Made by a program: the position numbers and the translations under genes. From positions 1-17,849 of the forward strand of contig CBFHUI010000058.1 of NCBI GenBank assembly GCA_965658725.1: DNA of 17,849 bases, in the 5' to 3' direction. This document shows, in pieces, positions 1 to 6,986 of the stretch (position 1 is its first letter; the number at the start of each line of letters is the position of its first letter). Origin of the DNA: UBA7985 sp965658725 (lineage in GTDB: Bacteria; Pseudomonadota; Alphaproteobacteria; UBA7985). A model generated the notes under the pieces. It saw only the letters and a program-made list of their open reading frames with translations, made no database searches and had not been told where the DNA came from.

Positions 1-1
1 G

Positions 2-520
2 GCCTGGGTGGTTGAAGCGGGCGGCGCGGAAACCCGTGCTGGGGCCGCTGAAGATCGCGGCTTGGTCGGAACCGCCTTTACTAGTTTTCCCTCAGCCTAT
101 GAAGCCTGCCAACTCCCCGTCGGCGGCACCGCCAACAGTCCCCACGACGACACGGAAGCCTTCCTCGAAGCTGCGTTTTTCCAGATGAGCGGGGCGCAGC
201 TATTCCGGCTGGTCCGCGGCGAGTTTGCGGGCTTTATGGATGGGTTTCTGAACCGCATTGGCTGGCGGACGGAGGACGTCGATGTCTTCGTTCCGCATCA
301 GGCCAGCCCGATCAGCCTGCTGCACATGGCGCGCGCCTTTCGGGTGCAGTCGGAGCGCTACGTCGATATCACCCGCACCCACGGTAACCAGATCGCAGCA
401 TCGATCCCCCTGGCCTTTAGCGAGGCCCGAAGCCGGGGGCTCATTAAAGATGGCGCGCGGGTGCTCATGCTTGGCACATCCGCTGGTGTGCAGTTCGGCG
501 CTGCTGCGTTGGTCGCCTGA
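2..520 (+). CDS. 3-oxoacyl-ACP synthase III family protein (C-terminal part, cut by window edge)
   Basis: This is the C-terminal half of a thiolase-fold ketoacyl-ACP synthase III (FabH/OleA-like). The frame is open from base 2 and the true start lies outside the window; about 172 residues are visible, against roughly 320-350 in the family. Two of the three catalytic residues can be seen: the His of VPHQAS (codon at 296-298) and the Asn of HGNQIAASIP (codon at 386-388), matching the FabH GNTSAAS-type motif. The catalytic Cys would be upstream. The C-terminal GTSAGVQFGAAAL closes the fold. FabH-type enzymes condense an acyl-CoA or acyl-ACP with a malonyl-type extender. Being first of five tightly packed genes with tailoring and ligase functions suggests secondary or specialised lipid metabolism rather than housekeeping fatty acid synthesis. 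The acyl substrates cannot be told from this part. Confidence 0.88.
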   Translation, partial: AWVVEAGGAETRAGAAEDRGLVGTAFTSFPSAYEACQLPVGGTANSPHDDTEAFLEAAFFQMSGAQLFRLVRGEFAGFMDGFLNRIGWRTEDVDVFVPHQASPISLLHMARAFRVQSERYVDITRTHGNQIAASIPLAFSEARSRGLIKDGARVLMLGTSAGVQFGAAALVA

Positions 521-538
521 GCAGGCGGGGGTGGCGGT

Positions 539-1528
539 TTGCGGGTTCTGGTGACAGGGGCGAGTGGATTTCTGGGCGGACATTGCCTGCGCCGGCTCCA
601 GCATGCGGGCGGCTATTCCCTGATCGGGACTGGTCGCGACCCGGCTCGGGGCCCATCGGGCTTTGACTTTGTTCCTGTGGACCTCAGCGCAGGCCCCAAG
701 GCGCTGTCTGCTTTGCCCCCGGTTGACGCCGTGGTGCATGGGGCCGCGCTTTCAGCGCCTTGGGGGCCGCAGGCCGCTTTTGAGGCCGCCAACGTGCACG
801 CGACTGCCGCCCTGTTGGACTGGGCTCAGCATCAGGGCGTCACGCGCTTCATTCATATTTCAACGCCCGCCCTCTACTTCGCCTTCCGAGATCAGTTCGA
901 CCTGCGCGAGGACCACCCCCAAGGCCCCCCAATCAACGCCTATGCCGCCACCAAGGCGCGGGCAGAAAGGCTGGTGACGGCGTCGCCTTTGAGCAGCATC
1001 ATCCTGCGCCCGCGCGCGCTCTATGGTCCGGGCGATACGGCTTTGCTGCCCCGGTTGCAAAGGGCAATCGCGGCAGGACCGCTTCCTCTGCTGCGAGGGG
1101 GAGCGGCGCAGACCAATCTGACCCACGTCAGCGACGTGTGCGGCGCGATCCAGTGCGCCCTAGAGCGGCCAGAGGTGGAGGGCACCTTCAACATCGCGGG
1201 TGGGGAGGCAGTGTCCTTGCGCGCGCTGGTCGAGCAGATTGCCGACAGGTTGGCGCTTCCCTTGCGCTGGCGAGCCGTGCCGACCCCGGCCGTGCTGGCA
1301 GCGGCGCAGGCGCTGGAATGGTGGCACGGGCTCGTTTCACCGACCGTCGAGCCCCGCTTCACCCGTTACAGCGCCGGTCTCTTCGCCTACTCGCTGACCC
1401 TAAACACCGACCGGGCGCGCCAAGGGCTAGGGTGGCGGCAGGAAGTCGCCTTGGAAGACGGCATCGACGCCGCGCTCGCCGCGGTGAGAGCAGCGACCCT
1501 GAACGGAGACGACCATGCCAAGCCTTGA
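539..1528 (+). CDS. NAD(P)-dependent epimerase/dehydratase (extended SDR, 3beta-HSD/OleD-like)
   Basis: A 329-residue extended short-chain dehydrogenase. The N-terminal nucleotide-binding motif TGASGFLGG is at residues 6-14, the active-site Ser region HISTP at 106-110, and the YxxxK catalytic pair at Tyr135/Lys139 (YAATK). The following LRPRALYGPGD (156-166) is typical of the 3beta-hydroxysteroid dehydrogenase/epimerase branch. The start is a TTG at 539, chosen because it keeps the first beta strand (RVLVTGASG); a GGGGGTGG purine-rich stretch lies just upstream. The gene begins 18 nt after the ketosynthase stop and overlaps the next gene by 14 nt. In the Ole pathway the analogous SDR (OleD) reduces the 2-alkyl-3-ketoacid made by a FabH-like enzyme; reduction of the condensation product is the likely role here, by inference from the neighbour. 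A sugar-nucleotide epimerase role is less likely because no glycosyl genes are near. Confidence 0.87.
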   Translation: MRVLVTGASGFLGGHCLRRLQHAGGYSLIGTGRDPARGPSGFDFVPVDLSAGPKALSALPPVDAVVHGAALSAPWGPQAAFEAANVHATAALLDWAQHQGVTRFIHISTPALYFAFRDQFDLREDHPQGPPINAYAATKARAERLVTASPLSSIILRPRALYGPGDTALLPRLQRAIAAGPLPLLRGGAAQTNLTHVSDVCGAIQCALERPEVEGTFNIAGGEAVSLRALVEQIADRLALPLRWRAVPTPAVLAAAQALEWWHGLVSPTVEPRFTRYSAGLFAYSLTLNTDRARQGLGWRQEVALEDGIDAALAAVRAATLNGDDHAKP

Positions 1529-2345
1529 GCTGTACAACGCTGCCACCATCAGAGCGCCCGCGAGGCTGTTTGACCCGCACGGCGGCTGGGCGTCGACACC
1601 GCTCAAGGTGCGCTGGGGGTTTATGGAGCTTCCCGGTTGGGGCGTGACTCTGATCGACACGGGCTATGGGCCAAGATGCTATGGCCGCCCAACAAATGCC
1701 TCTGCTGCTCGACAGTCCAAGTCGCTGGGTCTTCGGCTTTACACCACGCTGTTCCGCGCCACGCTGCGCGAAGAAGGACAGCTCGGCGCAGTGCTGGCGG
1801 CAAAGGGATTAACGCCGCAAGACGTGCAGACCGTCATCGTCACTCACCTGCACGCCGACCACATCAGCGAGCTGCGCACTCTGTCCCGCGCGCGCTTCCT
1901 TGGCTCGCGCCAGGCCTTGGAGACGGTGCAGCGCGCCGGTTGGCGCGGACCGCTGGCACACGGGAGCTTCCTTGAACTGCTGCCCGAGGACTACAGCGAC
2001 CGGCTTGACGCCATCGAAGACCGCCCAAGGGTGAGCCTGCCGCTGGGGCTGGGTCAGGGGTGGGAAGTGGTCCCTGATGCGGTCTCGCTGGTTCCACTGG
2101 CAGGCCACGCAGCCGGACACGTTGGCGTCTTTTTGCACGACGCAGCCACCCTCTACGCCGTCGATGCGCATTGGGTGCTCAGCGCGTTGAGCCACAGTGC
2201 GCCGCTGAGCGGTCTGCCGCGCCGAATTGCGAGTGACGTGGCGGCGGCGGAAGAAAGCCTCGCGCGGTTGCGCGCCTTTGAGCGGGCCGGGGGGCAGACC
2301 CTGTTTTGTCACGACCCGGCGGACACCCCCTTCGATGTCGCTTAA
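1515..2345 (+). CDS. Metallo-beta-lactamase-fold hydrolase (lactonase-like)
   Basis: A 276-residue MBL-fold protein with a full dinuclear metal site: HLHADH at residues 111-116 (His111, His113, Asp115, His116), LAGHAAGH with His198, Asp218 in YAVDAH, and the final His266 in FCHDP. The GHxxGH, Asp and late HD pattern resembles the acyl-homoserine-lactone lactonase/AttM group more than glyoxalase II. The ATG at 1515 is preceded by GGAG with a 7-nt gap, and it lies inside the 3' end of the SDR gene, so translation is probably coupled. Likely a cytoplasmic hydrolase or lactonase acting on the cassette's product or an intermediate thioester. The substrate is unknown; quorum quenching is possible by family but the biosynthetic context argues against it as the primary role. 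Confidence 0.87.
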   Translation: MPSLELYNAATIRAPARLFDPHGGWASTPLKVRWGFMELPGWGVTLIDTGYGPRCYGRPTNASAARQSKSLGLRLYTTLFRATLREEGQLGAVLAAKGLTPQDVQTVIVTHLHADHISELRTLSRARFLGSRQALETVQRAGWRGPLAHGSFLELLPEDYSDRLDAIEDRPRVSLPLGLGQGWEVVPDAVSLVPLAGHAAGHVGVFLHDAATLYAVDAHWVLSALSHSAPLSGLPRRIASDVAAAEESLARLRAFERAGGQTLFCHDPADTPFDVA

Positions 2346-3576
2346 CGCCACGCTGCCAGTGCTCCGCGCCTTTGCCCGTGCGCGCTGGCTGGCTGCGCGC
2401 CTGCCCACCCGCGCTGACCTCGCTTGCCACCAGCGCCAGCAATGGGCTCGCTGGCGCGCACACGTCACCCAAGCTTTCCCCCATCACAACCCCGATGCTC
2501 TGCGCATGGACAAGGCCGCGCTGATGGCTGATTTCGCGGCTTTCAATCAGTCCGAACTGAGCGCCGAGCAAGTCCGGGCCAAGCTAGAGCAGGGGCAGGT
2601 TCGGCCGGGCCTGTCTTGTGGCGCGTCAACGGGCACGTCGGGCAATCGCGGGCTGTATCTGATCACCGATGCTGAGCGCTACCAATGGCTGGGAACCATC
2701 CTCGCCAAGGGCCTGCCAGATGTCTGGCATCGGCGACACCGAGTGGCGGTGATCCTGCCTCAGAACTCTGCGCTGTATCAGGCTGGCAACCAGTCGCGCT
2801 GGCTGCAACTGGCCTTCTTCGACTTAACCGCTGGCCCGGAAGCGTGGCGGGAAAGGTTGGAGCAGTTTGCGCCCAGCGTGATGATCGCGCCGCCCAAAGT
2901 GCTCCGTTGGCTGGCCGAGCATGCCGATCTCGACCGCCTGCAACCCCGGCACGTTTTCGCAGGCGCAGAGACTCTCGACCCACCCGATCAGCAGGCCGTC
3001 GAAACCGCCTTCCGTGTGCGGTTGGGACAGATCTATATGGCAACCGAAGGCCTGTTTGGGGTCTCCTGCGCCCACGGCACGCTGCACTTGACCGAAGACT
3101 TCGTTGCCTTTGATTTGGAGCCGGTGGCGGGCAGTGATGGCAGGCTGGTGAGCCCGCGCGTGACCGACCTTGCGCGACGGTTTCAACTGATGGCGCGCTA
3201 CCAGATGAACGACCTGCTGCGGCTGGCAAGAGAGCCCTGTCCTTGCGGCTCGCCCTTGCAGGCGGTGGAAGCCGTGGTGGGGCGTCAGGATGATGTTTTC
3301 TGGTTCGGGGAGCGGATGGTGACGCCCGATGTGCTGCGCAATGCGATCCTTGATGCCGACCCGGCGATCACAGACTTTCGCCTGCAACAGCGCCCGGATG
3401 GCAAGCTGGTCCTGTGCTTGCCAGCCCTTGAAAACGCGGCTGCCCCAGCGGCACGAACCGCGCTGGACGCGCTGTTAACCGCGCGGGGCATCACGGCAGA
3501 CATCGCGCTCGAAGCGCTGACCACAGACGACCTGTTCGCGCGCAAGCTGCGGCGGGTGGAGCGGTTGCGCGCGTGA
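2335..3576 (+). CDS. Adenylate-forming enzyme, F390-synthetase/PaaK-related (CoF synthetase-like)
   Basis: A 413-residue member of the PaaK/F390-synthetase branch of the ANL adenylate-forming superfamily (COG1541 type). The P-loop is SCGASTGTSGN (residues 94-104), the adenine-binding YMATEGLFG lies at 234-242, a GRQDD motif at 316-320, and the C-terminal lysine motif region KLRRVER at 404-410. A CPC pair at 302-304 sits where related enzymes carry a cysteine-containing loop. I chose ATG 2335 over further in-frame upstream codons because it overlaps the MBL gene by 11 nt, as its neighbours do, and because the upstream extension lies inside that gene and is not family-like. These enzymes activate a carboxylate with ATP as acyl-AMP and pass it to CoA, another thiol or an alcohol. 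With a ketosynthase and SDR upstream, activation of a hydroxy acid or an aryl/alkyl acid is plausible. The name F390 synthetase does not imply coenzyme F420 chemistry here. Confidence 0.83.
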   Translation: MSLNATLPVLRAFARARWLAARLPTRADLACHQRQQWARWRAHVTQAFPHHNPDALRMDKAALMADFAAFNQSELSAEQVRAKLEQGQVRPGLSCGASTGTSGNRGLYLITDAERYQWLGTILAKGLPDVWHRRHRVAVILPQNSALYQAGNQSRWLQLAFFDLTAGPEAWRERLEQFAPSVMIAPPKVLRWLAEHADLDRLQPRHVFAGAETLDPPDQQAVETAFRVRLGQIYMATEGLFGVSCAHGTLHLTEDFVAFDLEPVAGSDGRLVSPRVTDLARRFQLMARYQMNDLLRLAREPCPCGSPLQAVEAVVGRQDDVFWFGERMVTPDVLRNAILDADPAITDFRLQQRPDGKLVLCLPALENAAAPAARTALDALLTARGITADIALEALTTDDLFARKLRRVERLRA

Positions 3577-4769
3577 GCGGGAGCGCAAGCGGCAAGGTGG
3601 TGCTGATCACCGGGGCGCGGGCACCAGTGGCGCTGCATTGGTGCCGCCTGTTCGCGGCGGCAGGGTGGCGGGTTATTGCGGCGGATAGCCTGCGCGCGCC
3701 GTTGGCGCGGTTCAGCACAGCGGTTGCAGCCTTTGAACCCCTGCCGTCGCCGCGCGAAACCGCGCCGGGCGCGCTGGCCGCTGCCTTAGCAAAGATCGTA
3801 GAGCGGCACGGTGTGCAAGCGATCCTGCCGACCTGTGAGGAGATCTTTCACATCGCACGCGCGGCAGAGACCCCGGCAGGCGCAGCCTGGCGAGAGGGGT
3901 TGCAGGCCCCGCGTCTCAAACCGCTGGTGAAGGTCCACGACAAGGCGGACTTTGCCCAGTGGGTGTGCCAACACGCCCCCGCCTTCGCCACCCCTTTCCA
4001 CCGCCTGAGCACGACGGATGACCTAATGGTGCTGGAGGGGGGAGCAGACTGGGTGCTCAAGCCGTGCTTCTCCCGCTTTGCCACCGACGTTGTGGTCCGG
4101 CCAACGGCGGCACAGCGCGCCGCTCTGGCGTCCCGTATCAGTCCCCGCACACCATGGCTGGCGCAGGCCTATCTGCCGGGCGAGGAAGTCTGCGTTTCAA
4201 CCCTCATGGGTGCGGGGCGCGTCTTGGCCAGTCAAACCTATCACCCGCGCATCCGCCTGCGGGGCGGCGTCGGCGCTGGGGTGGTGTTTGAGGCCGCCAG
4301 TGAGGCCGTGCACAGGGCGGTTCAACCACTCTTGGATGCCATGGCGGTGGGGTTGGACCTGCGGGGTGCGGTGTCGGTGGATCTGCGGCGTGACGCGCAC
4401 GGGCAGTTCCGGGCGCTCGAATGTAATCCGCGCTCGACCAGTGGCCTGCACTTCTTTGGCCGTGATGACGGCTTGGTCTCCGGGCTAATGGAAGGTGTCC
4501 CGACCACTGTCCGCGCAGTGCCGGGTACGGTCATGGGTGAAGCTATGGCAGCGGTGATGGTGGGCGGTGTGCGCGGGTTGGCCGTCCTGCCCCGGCTGCA
4601 GCCGCTGAGCCGCTGGCCCGGAGACTCGCTGGGGCTCGTTCCCCAAGCCCGCGCCTTTGCCGAATTGCTCCGCATTGCCCGGCGGAGCGGTTGCAGCGTC
4701 GAAGAGGCGTCGACGCTGGACATCCGCTTCGACGGTCTGGACGATCAAGACAGCGTGTCAGCGTCCTGA
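3573..4769 (+). CDS. ATP-grasp domain protein (carboxylate-amine/thiol ligase-like)
   Basis: A 398-residue ATP-grasp protein. An N-terminal Rossmann-like pre-ATP-grasp domain (about residues 8-110, opening with VLITGAR) is followed by the ATP-grasp core: Lys163 in DWVLKPCFSR, the hinge QAYLPGEE at 198-205, Asp270 in SVDLRRD, and the metal-binding LECNPR at 282-287 (Glu283, Asn285), as in carbamoyl-phosphate-synthetase-like ligases. The start is GTG 3573, which overlaps the preceding stop as GTGA, a standard translational-coupling junction. ATP-grasp ligases make acyl-phosphates and join them to amines or thiols. As the last gene of the five-gene cassette it may add an amino acid or amine to the acyl product, but the substrates cannot be read from sequence. 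Its last 25 nt overlap, in antisense, the end of the convergent small gene. Confidence 0.86.
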   Translation: MSGSASGKVVLITGARAPVALHWCRLFAAAGWRVIAADSLRAPLARFSTAVAAFEPLPSPRETAPGALAAALAKIVERHGVQAILPTCEEIFHIARAAETPAGAAWREGLQAPRLKPLVKVHDKADFAQWVCQHAPAFATPFHRLSTTDDLMVLEGGADWVLKPCFSRFATDVVVRPTAAQRAALASRISPRTPWLAQAYLPGEEVCVSTLMGAGRVLASQTYHPRIRLRGGVGAGVVFEAASEAVHRAVQPLLDAMAVGLDLRGAVSVDLRRDAHGQFRALECNPRSTSGLHFFGRDDGLVSGLMEGVPTTVRAVPGTVMGEAMAAVMVGGVRGLAVLPRLQPLSRWPGDSLGLVPQARAFAELLRIARRSGCSVEEASTLDIRFDGLDDQDSVSAS

Positions 4770-5086
4770 ACCAACAGCTCCTCAAGCTCGCTGATAAACC
4801 CGACAGCCTCGGCGCTTTCAAACTCCATGTCGCGCAGGATGCGGAGTAGAACACCGCGCTTGTCGCTGCCGCGCAGGGCCGCGACTGTGCTGCTGGCCCA
4901 AGCAGCACCGCGCTGCAGGCCGCTGTGCTGTCCGCCTGAGCAGGCATCGGTTGCGTCCATTGGGCGGTTCGCGCCACGCGGCCAGAACCGCCGCCGTCCG
5001 GCTGCCGGATCAGCGGCGATAAAGGGCAGGGCGGAGAAGAAGGCTTCCCACGTGTCCAGTCGAGGGAGAGTGCGGTCCAGGGGCAT
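4745..5086 (-). CDS. Conserved-looking small protein of unknown function, downstream of metF
   Basis: I do not recognise the family. The 113-residue frame starts 18 nt after the metF stop, in the same orientation, and ends 25 nt inside the convergent ATP-grasp gene. The reading looks protein-like: an amphipathic N-terminus (DTWEAFFSALPFI), a Gly/Ala/Cys-rich middle (DACSGGQHSG), and a predicted helix at the C-terminus (RGVLLRILRDMEFESAEAVGFISELEELL, about residues 77-105). It has no signal peptide or membrane segment. The ribosome binding site before ATG 5086 is poor (GGAAACC), so it may rely on readthrough from metF. Opposite-strand frames in the same place are arginine- and proline-rich and look like shadows. 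A role tied to methionine or one-carbon metabolism is inferred only from its position. Confidence 0.55.
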   Translation of the reverse strand: MPLDRTLPRLDTWEAFFSALPFIAADPAAGRRRFWPRGANRPMDATDACSGGQHSGLQRGAAWASSTVAALRGSDKRGVLLRILRDMEFESAEAVGFISELEELLVQDADTLS

Positions 5087-5104
5087 GGTTGGTTTCCAGA
5101 TGTC

Positions 5105-5968
5105 TTAGTGGTGGGTTGGGTTGGTAAAGGTTGCCTCGGCCTCGGCTTCATCCAGCGCACGCAAGCTGTGGATCAGCGGCAGCAGGAGCCGATCGCTGTT
5201 GAGGCCGTAGAGGTGAAAGTGGCGCACGCCCGCCGCGCGCAGCGTGCGCATGTTGGCATAGGCCAGACCGAGCGCGAGTGCGTTGTGGCTGTCCTCGGGC
5301 AGCGCGTCGAACAGCAGGGTTTCCCCCGCTTCCGGCGCGATCCCGCACCGTGCGCTTAGCGTCTGATAGCGTTGCCAATCGGCGATCGGCATGACGCCGG
5401 CCTTGAGCGTGACAGCAGGATCATAGGCTTGCAGGTCCGCGTGCAGGCGCAGGATGCCGTCGGTATTGGGCGTGAACTGCGTCACGACTTGATCCGCGCC
5501 TGCGTTCAGTTTTTGCATCAGCCAGTCCTGTTCTCGCGCCGTATCGAAATCCGCGGCGTCGGGATGGCCGTCGGGGTAGGCGGCGACCGAGGTGCGCAAA
5601 CCGCGTTCGTTCAGGAACTCGACCAGCTCAACCGTGTTGTTTGGACCGTCATTGCGCGGGCGAAAGGCATCGCCGCGCAAGGCAAGAACCCGCTCAACCC
5701 CCAGCCGCTGCCACTGCGCCAACCGCCGATCCAGCCCTTTCCACGTCTGCCCGCGGCAAGTCAGGTGCATGACGGGTCGGGTTTTCCGGTCCACGGTGCG
5801 CAGGTACTTGAGGCAGTCGGTTGACTTGTCCTGCGCCGCACCCAGTGCGCCGAAGGTCAGGGAATACCCGTTCACGCCTGCGGAGCGTAGGCTCAGCCAC
5901 GTGTCGCTAAGACGCTTGAGCGGTCCGGGGGTGGTGAGCGGGAAGAACTCTGTGCTGAACTCAAGCAT
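5105..5968 (-). CDS. metF: 5,10-methylenetetrahydrofolate reductase
   Basis: MetF reduces methylene-THF to methyl-THF, the methyl donor for methionine synthase. It is an FAD-binding TIM-barrel enzyme of 287 residues, near the usual bacterial length. Visible family motifs: FSTEFFP with Glu7, matching the catalytic Glu28 region of E. coli MetF; SLTFGALG (36-43); HLTCRG (68-73); VLALRGD (94-100); AYPDGHPDA (130-138); VVTQFT (161-166); GVMPI (191-195); and HFHLYGLN near the C-terminus. ATG 5968 overlaps the stop of the upstream ArsR-methyltransferase gene by 8 nt, so the two are one operon and probably translationally coupled. The pairing supports a regulator that senses SAM or SAH and adjusts methyl-group supply. 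Confidence 0.95.
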   Translation of the reverse strand: MLEFSTEFFPLTTPGPLKRLSDTWLSLRSAGVNGYSLTFGALGAAQDKSTDCLKYLRTVDRKTRPVMHLTCRGQTWKGLDRRLAQWQRLGVERVLALRGDAFRPRNDGPNNTVELVEFLNERGLRTSVAAYPDGHPDAADFDTAREQDWLMQKLNAGADQVVTQFTPNTDGILRLHADLQAYDPAVTLKAGVMPIADWQRYQTLSARCGIAPEAGETLLFDALPEDSHNALALGLAYANMRTLRAAGVRHFHLYGLNSDRLLLPLIHSLRALDEAEAEATFTNPTHH

Positions 5969-6932
5969 GACCGCGCGCCCGTTCGTCCTGCTGTTCGATC
6001 CCGTCGGCGTTGGCGGCTTTGTGGAACACCAGAACGTGGCTGGTCACGCCTTCACCGATCAGCCCGGTCTCTTCGATCAGACGCAGCCCGGCTTGCGTGG
6101 CCCAGCTCACCAGGTCCGCCTTTTCAAACCCGGGCCATCGATGGCCGAAGCGTTCGCCGAAGTCCTTGTGGCTATGGCTGGCGTAGTCGATGACGGCGAG
6201 GGTGCCGTGGGGCGAGAGCAGGCGTGCGGCCTCCACCAGTGCATCGCGCGGCGCATCGGCGTGGATCAGCACGCGGTGCAGCGTGACGAAGTCGAAAGAC
6301 TCGTCCGGTGCCGGAACCCCGTACATGTCCCCCAGTTGCACCGAGCAGTGCTTATGCCCCGCACGGGTCAGCCGCGTTCGAGCCACCGCGATGCGCTCCT
6401 TGGAGATGTCTACGCCTACGGCCTCAACGCAATGTTCGGCCAGCGCCTCCAGCAGTCCGCCGCTGCCGCAACCGACGTCAAGCCAGCGCTCGATTGTACC
6501 CGTCTGGCGGGCGAGGGAGTCGAGCAGCGCAAAGGCTGACTCGTCTGTGGAATAGAGAAAGTCTGCGGCCTCGTCCGCCTTGCTGATGTCCCGCTCAAGG
6601 CTGTCGGAAAAGGTCGCGCGGATGTCCAGCATGGCCTGCATCCGCTGCACGTCGTCCTGCAACTGGGCGTGGCGGTCGCTGTGTCGTTCGACCAGCTTGA
6701 GCAAGTCGAGCGCCAGCGGCTCCCGGCGCAAGGCACGGAAGAACATGTTCTGGCCTACGGCATGTTTTTCGATCAGGCCCGCCTGTCGCAGGATCCGCAG
6801 ATGGCGGGAAACACGCGGCTGGCTCTGCCCGAGTACCTGGCAGAGGTCGGTCAGGTTCAATTCGGCTTCTTTGCACAGAACGTAGATCCTCAATCGGGTT
6901 TCCTCGCCCAGTGCGGAGAAGATGGTGTGCAT
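5961..6932 (-). CDS. ArsR-family regulator fused to a SAM-dependent methyltransferase domain (SahR-like)
   Basis: A 323-residue two-domain protein. Residues 1-90 form an ArsR winged helix-turn-helix (recognition helix near SQPRVSRHLRILRQAGLI, 37-54). It lacks the ELCVCDL metal-binding motif of arsenic sensors, having ELNLTDLC instead. Residues 145-260 form a class I methyltransferase fold with WLDVGCGSGG (150-159) and the acidic ribose-binding end VGVDIS (172-177). Fusions of this kind next to metF, metH or ahcY are known as regulators of methionine and SAH metabolism (SahR-type), where the methyltransferase domain is thought to act as a SAM/SAH sensor. The start is ATG 6932, with AAGGA 9 nt upstream. 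It overlaps metF by 8 nt. A dyad in its own promoter suggests autorepression. Catalytic methyl transfer cannot be excluded. Confidence 0.9.
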   Translation of the reverse strand: MHTIFSALGEETRLRIYVLCKEAELNLTDLCQVLGQSQPRVSRHLRILRQAGLIEKHAVGQNMFFRALRREPLALDLLKLVERHSDRHAQLQDDVQRMQAMLDIRATFSDSLERDISKADEAADFLYSTDESAFALLDSLARQTGTIERWLDVGCGSGGLLEALAEHCVEAVGVDISKERIAVARTRLTRAGHKHCSVQLGDMYGVPAPDESFDFVTLHRVLIHADAPRDALVEAARLLSPHGTLAVIDYASHSHKDFGERFGHRWPGFEKADLVSWATQAGLRLIEETGLIGEGVTSHVLVFHKAANADGIEQQDERARGHA

Positions 6933-6957
6933 GATGTTCGGTCCTTTTGTTAACCAG

Positions 6958-6986
6958 ATACTTAATTAAAGAAATCTTTAAGTCAA
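6958..6986 (-). promoter_or_regulatory. Predicted sigma-70-type promoter for the ArsR-metF operon
   Basis: Read on the minus strand, TTGACT (6986-6981) is a near-consensus -35. It is followed by an exact 17-nt spacer and AAGTAT (6963-6958) as a -10 with 3 of 6 consensus matches. A strong TTGAC -35 with a degenerate -10 is common in alphaproteobacteria. The -10 lies 25 nt upstream of ATG 6932, leaving a leader of about 20 nt. Confidence 0.5.
6966..6981. promoter_or_regulatory. Dyad operator candidate inside the promoter spacer
   Basis: Perfect inverted repeat TTAAAGA-AA-TCTTTAA: 7-bp arms with a 2-bp centre. It fills the spacer between the predicted -35 and -10 of the ArsR-metF operon, so a bound dimer would block RNA polymerase. 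The size and symmetry suit an ArsR-family winged-helix dimer. Autoregulation by the adjacent regulator is an inference. Confidence 0.55.

Noticed and set aside
1809..2468. Minus-strand open frame of 219 codons antisense to the MBL hydrolase
   Set aside because: Low-complexity Arg/Ala-rich product overlapping a gene with a complete metal-binding site on the other strand.
5592..6539. A long + strand open frame (315 codons) antisense to metF and the ArsR-methyltransferase gene
   Set aside because: Both opposing genes have multiple catalytic or binding motifs; this frame has none and no ribosome site.
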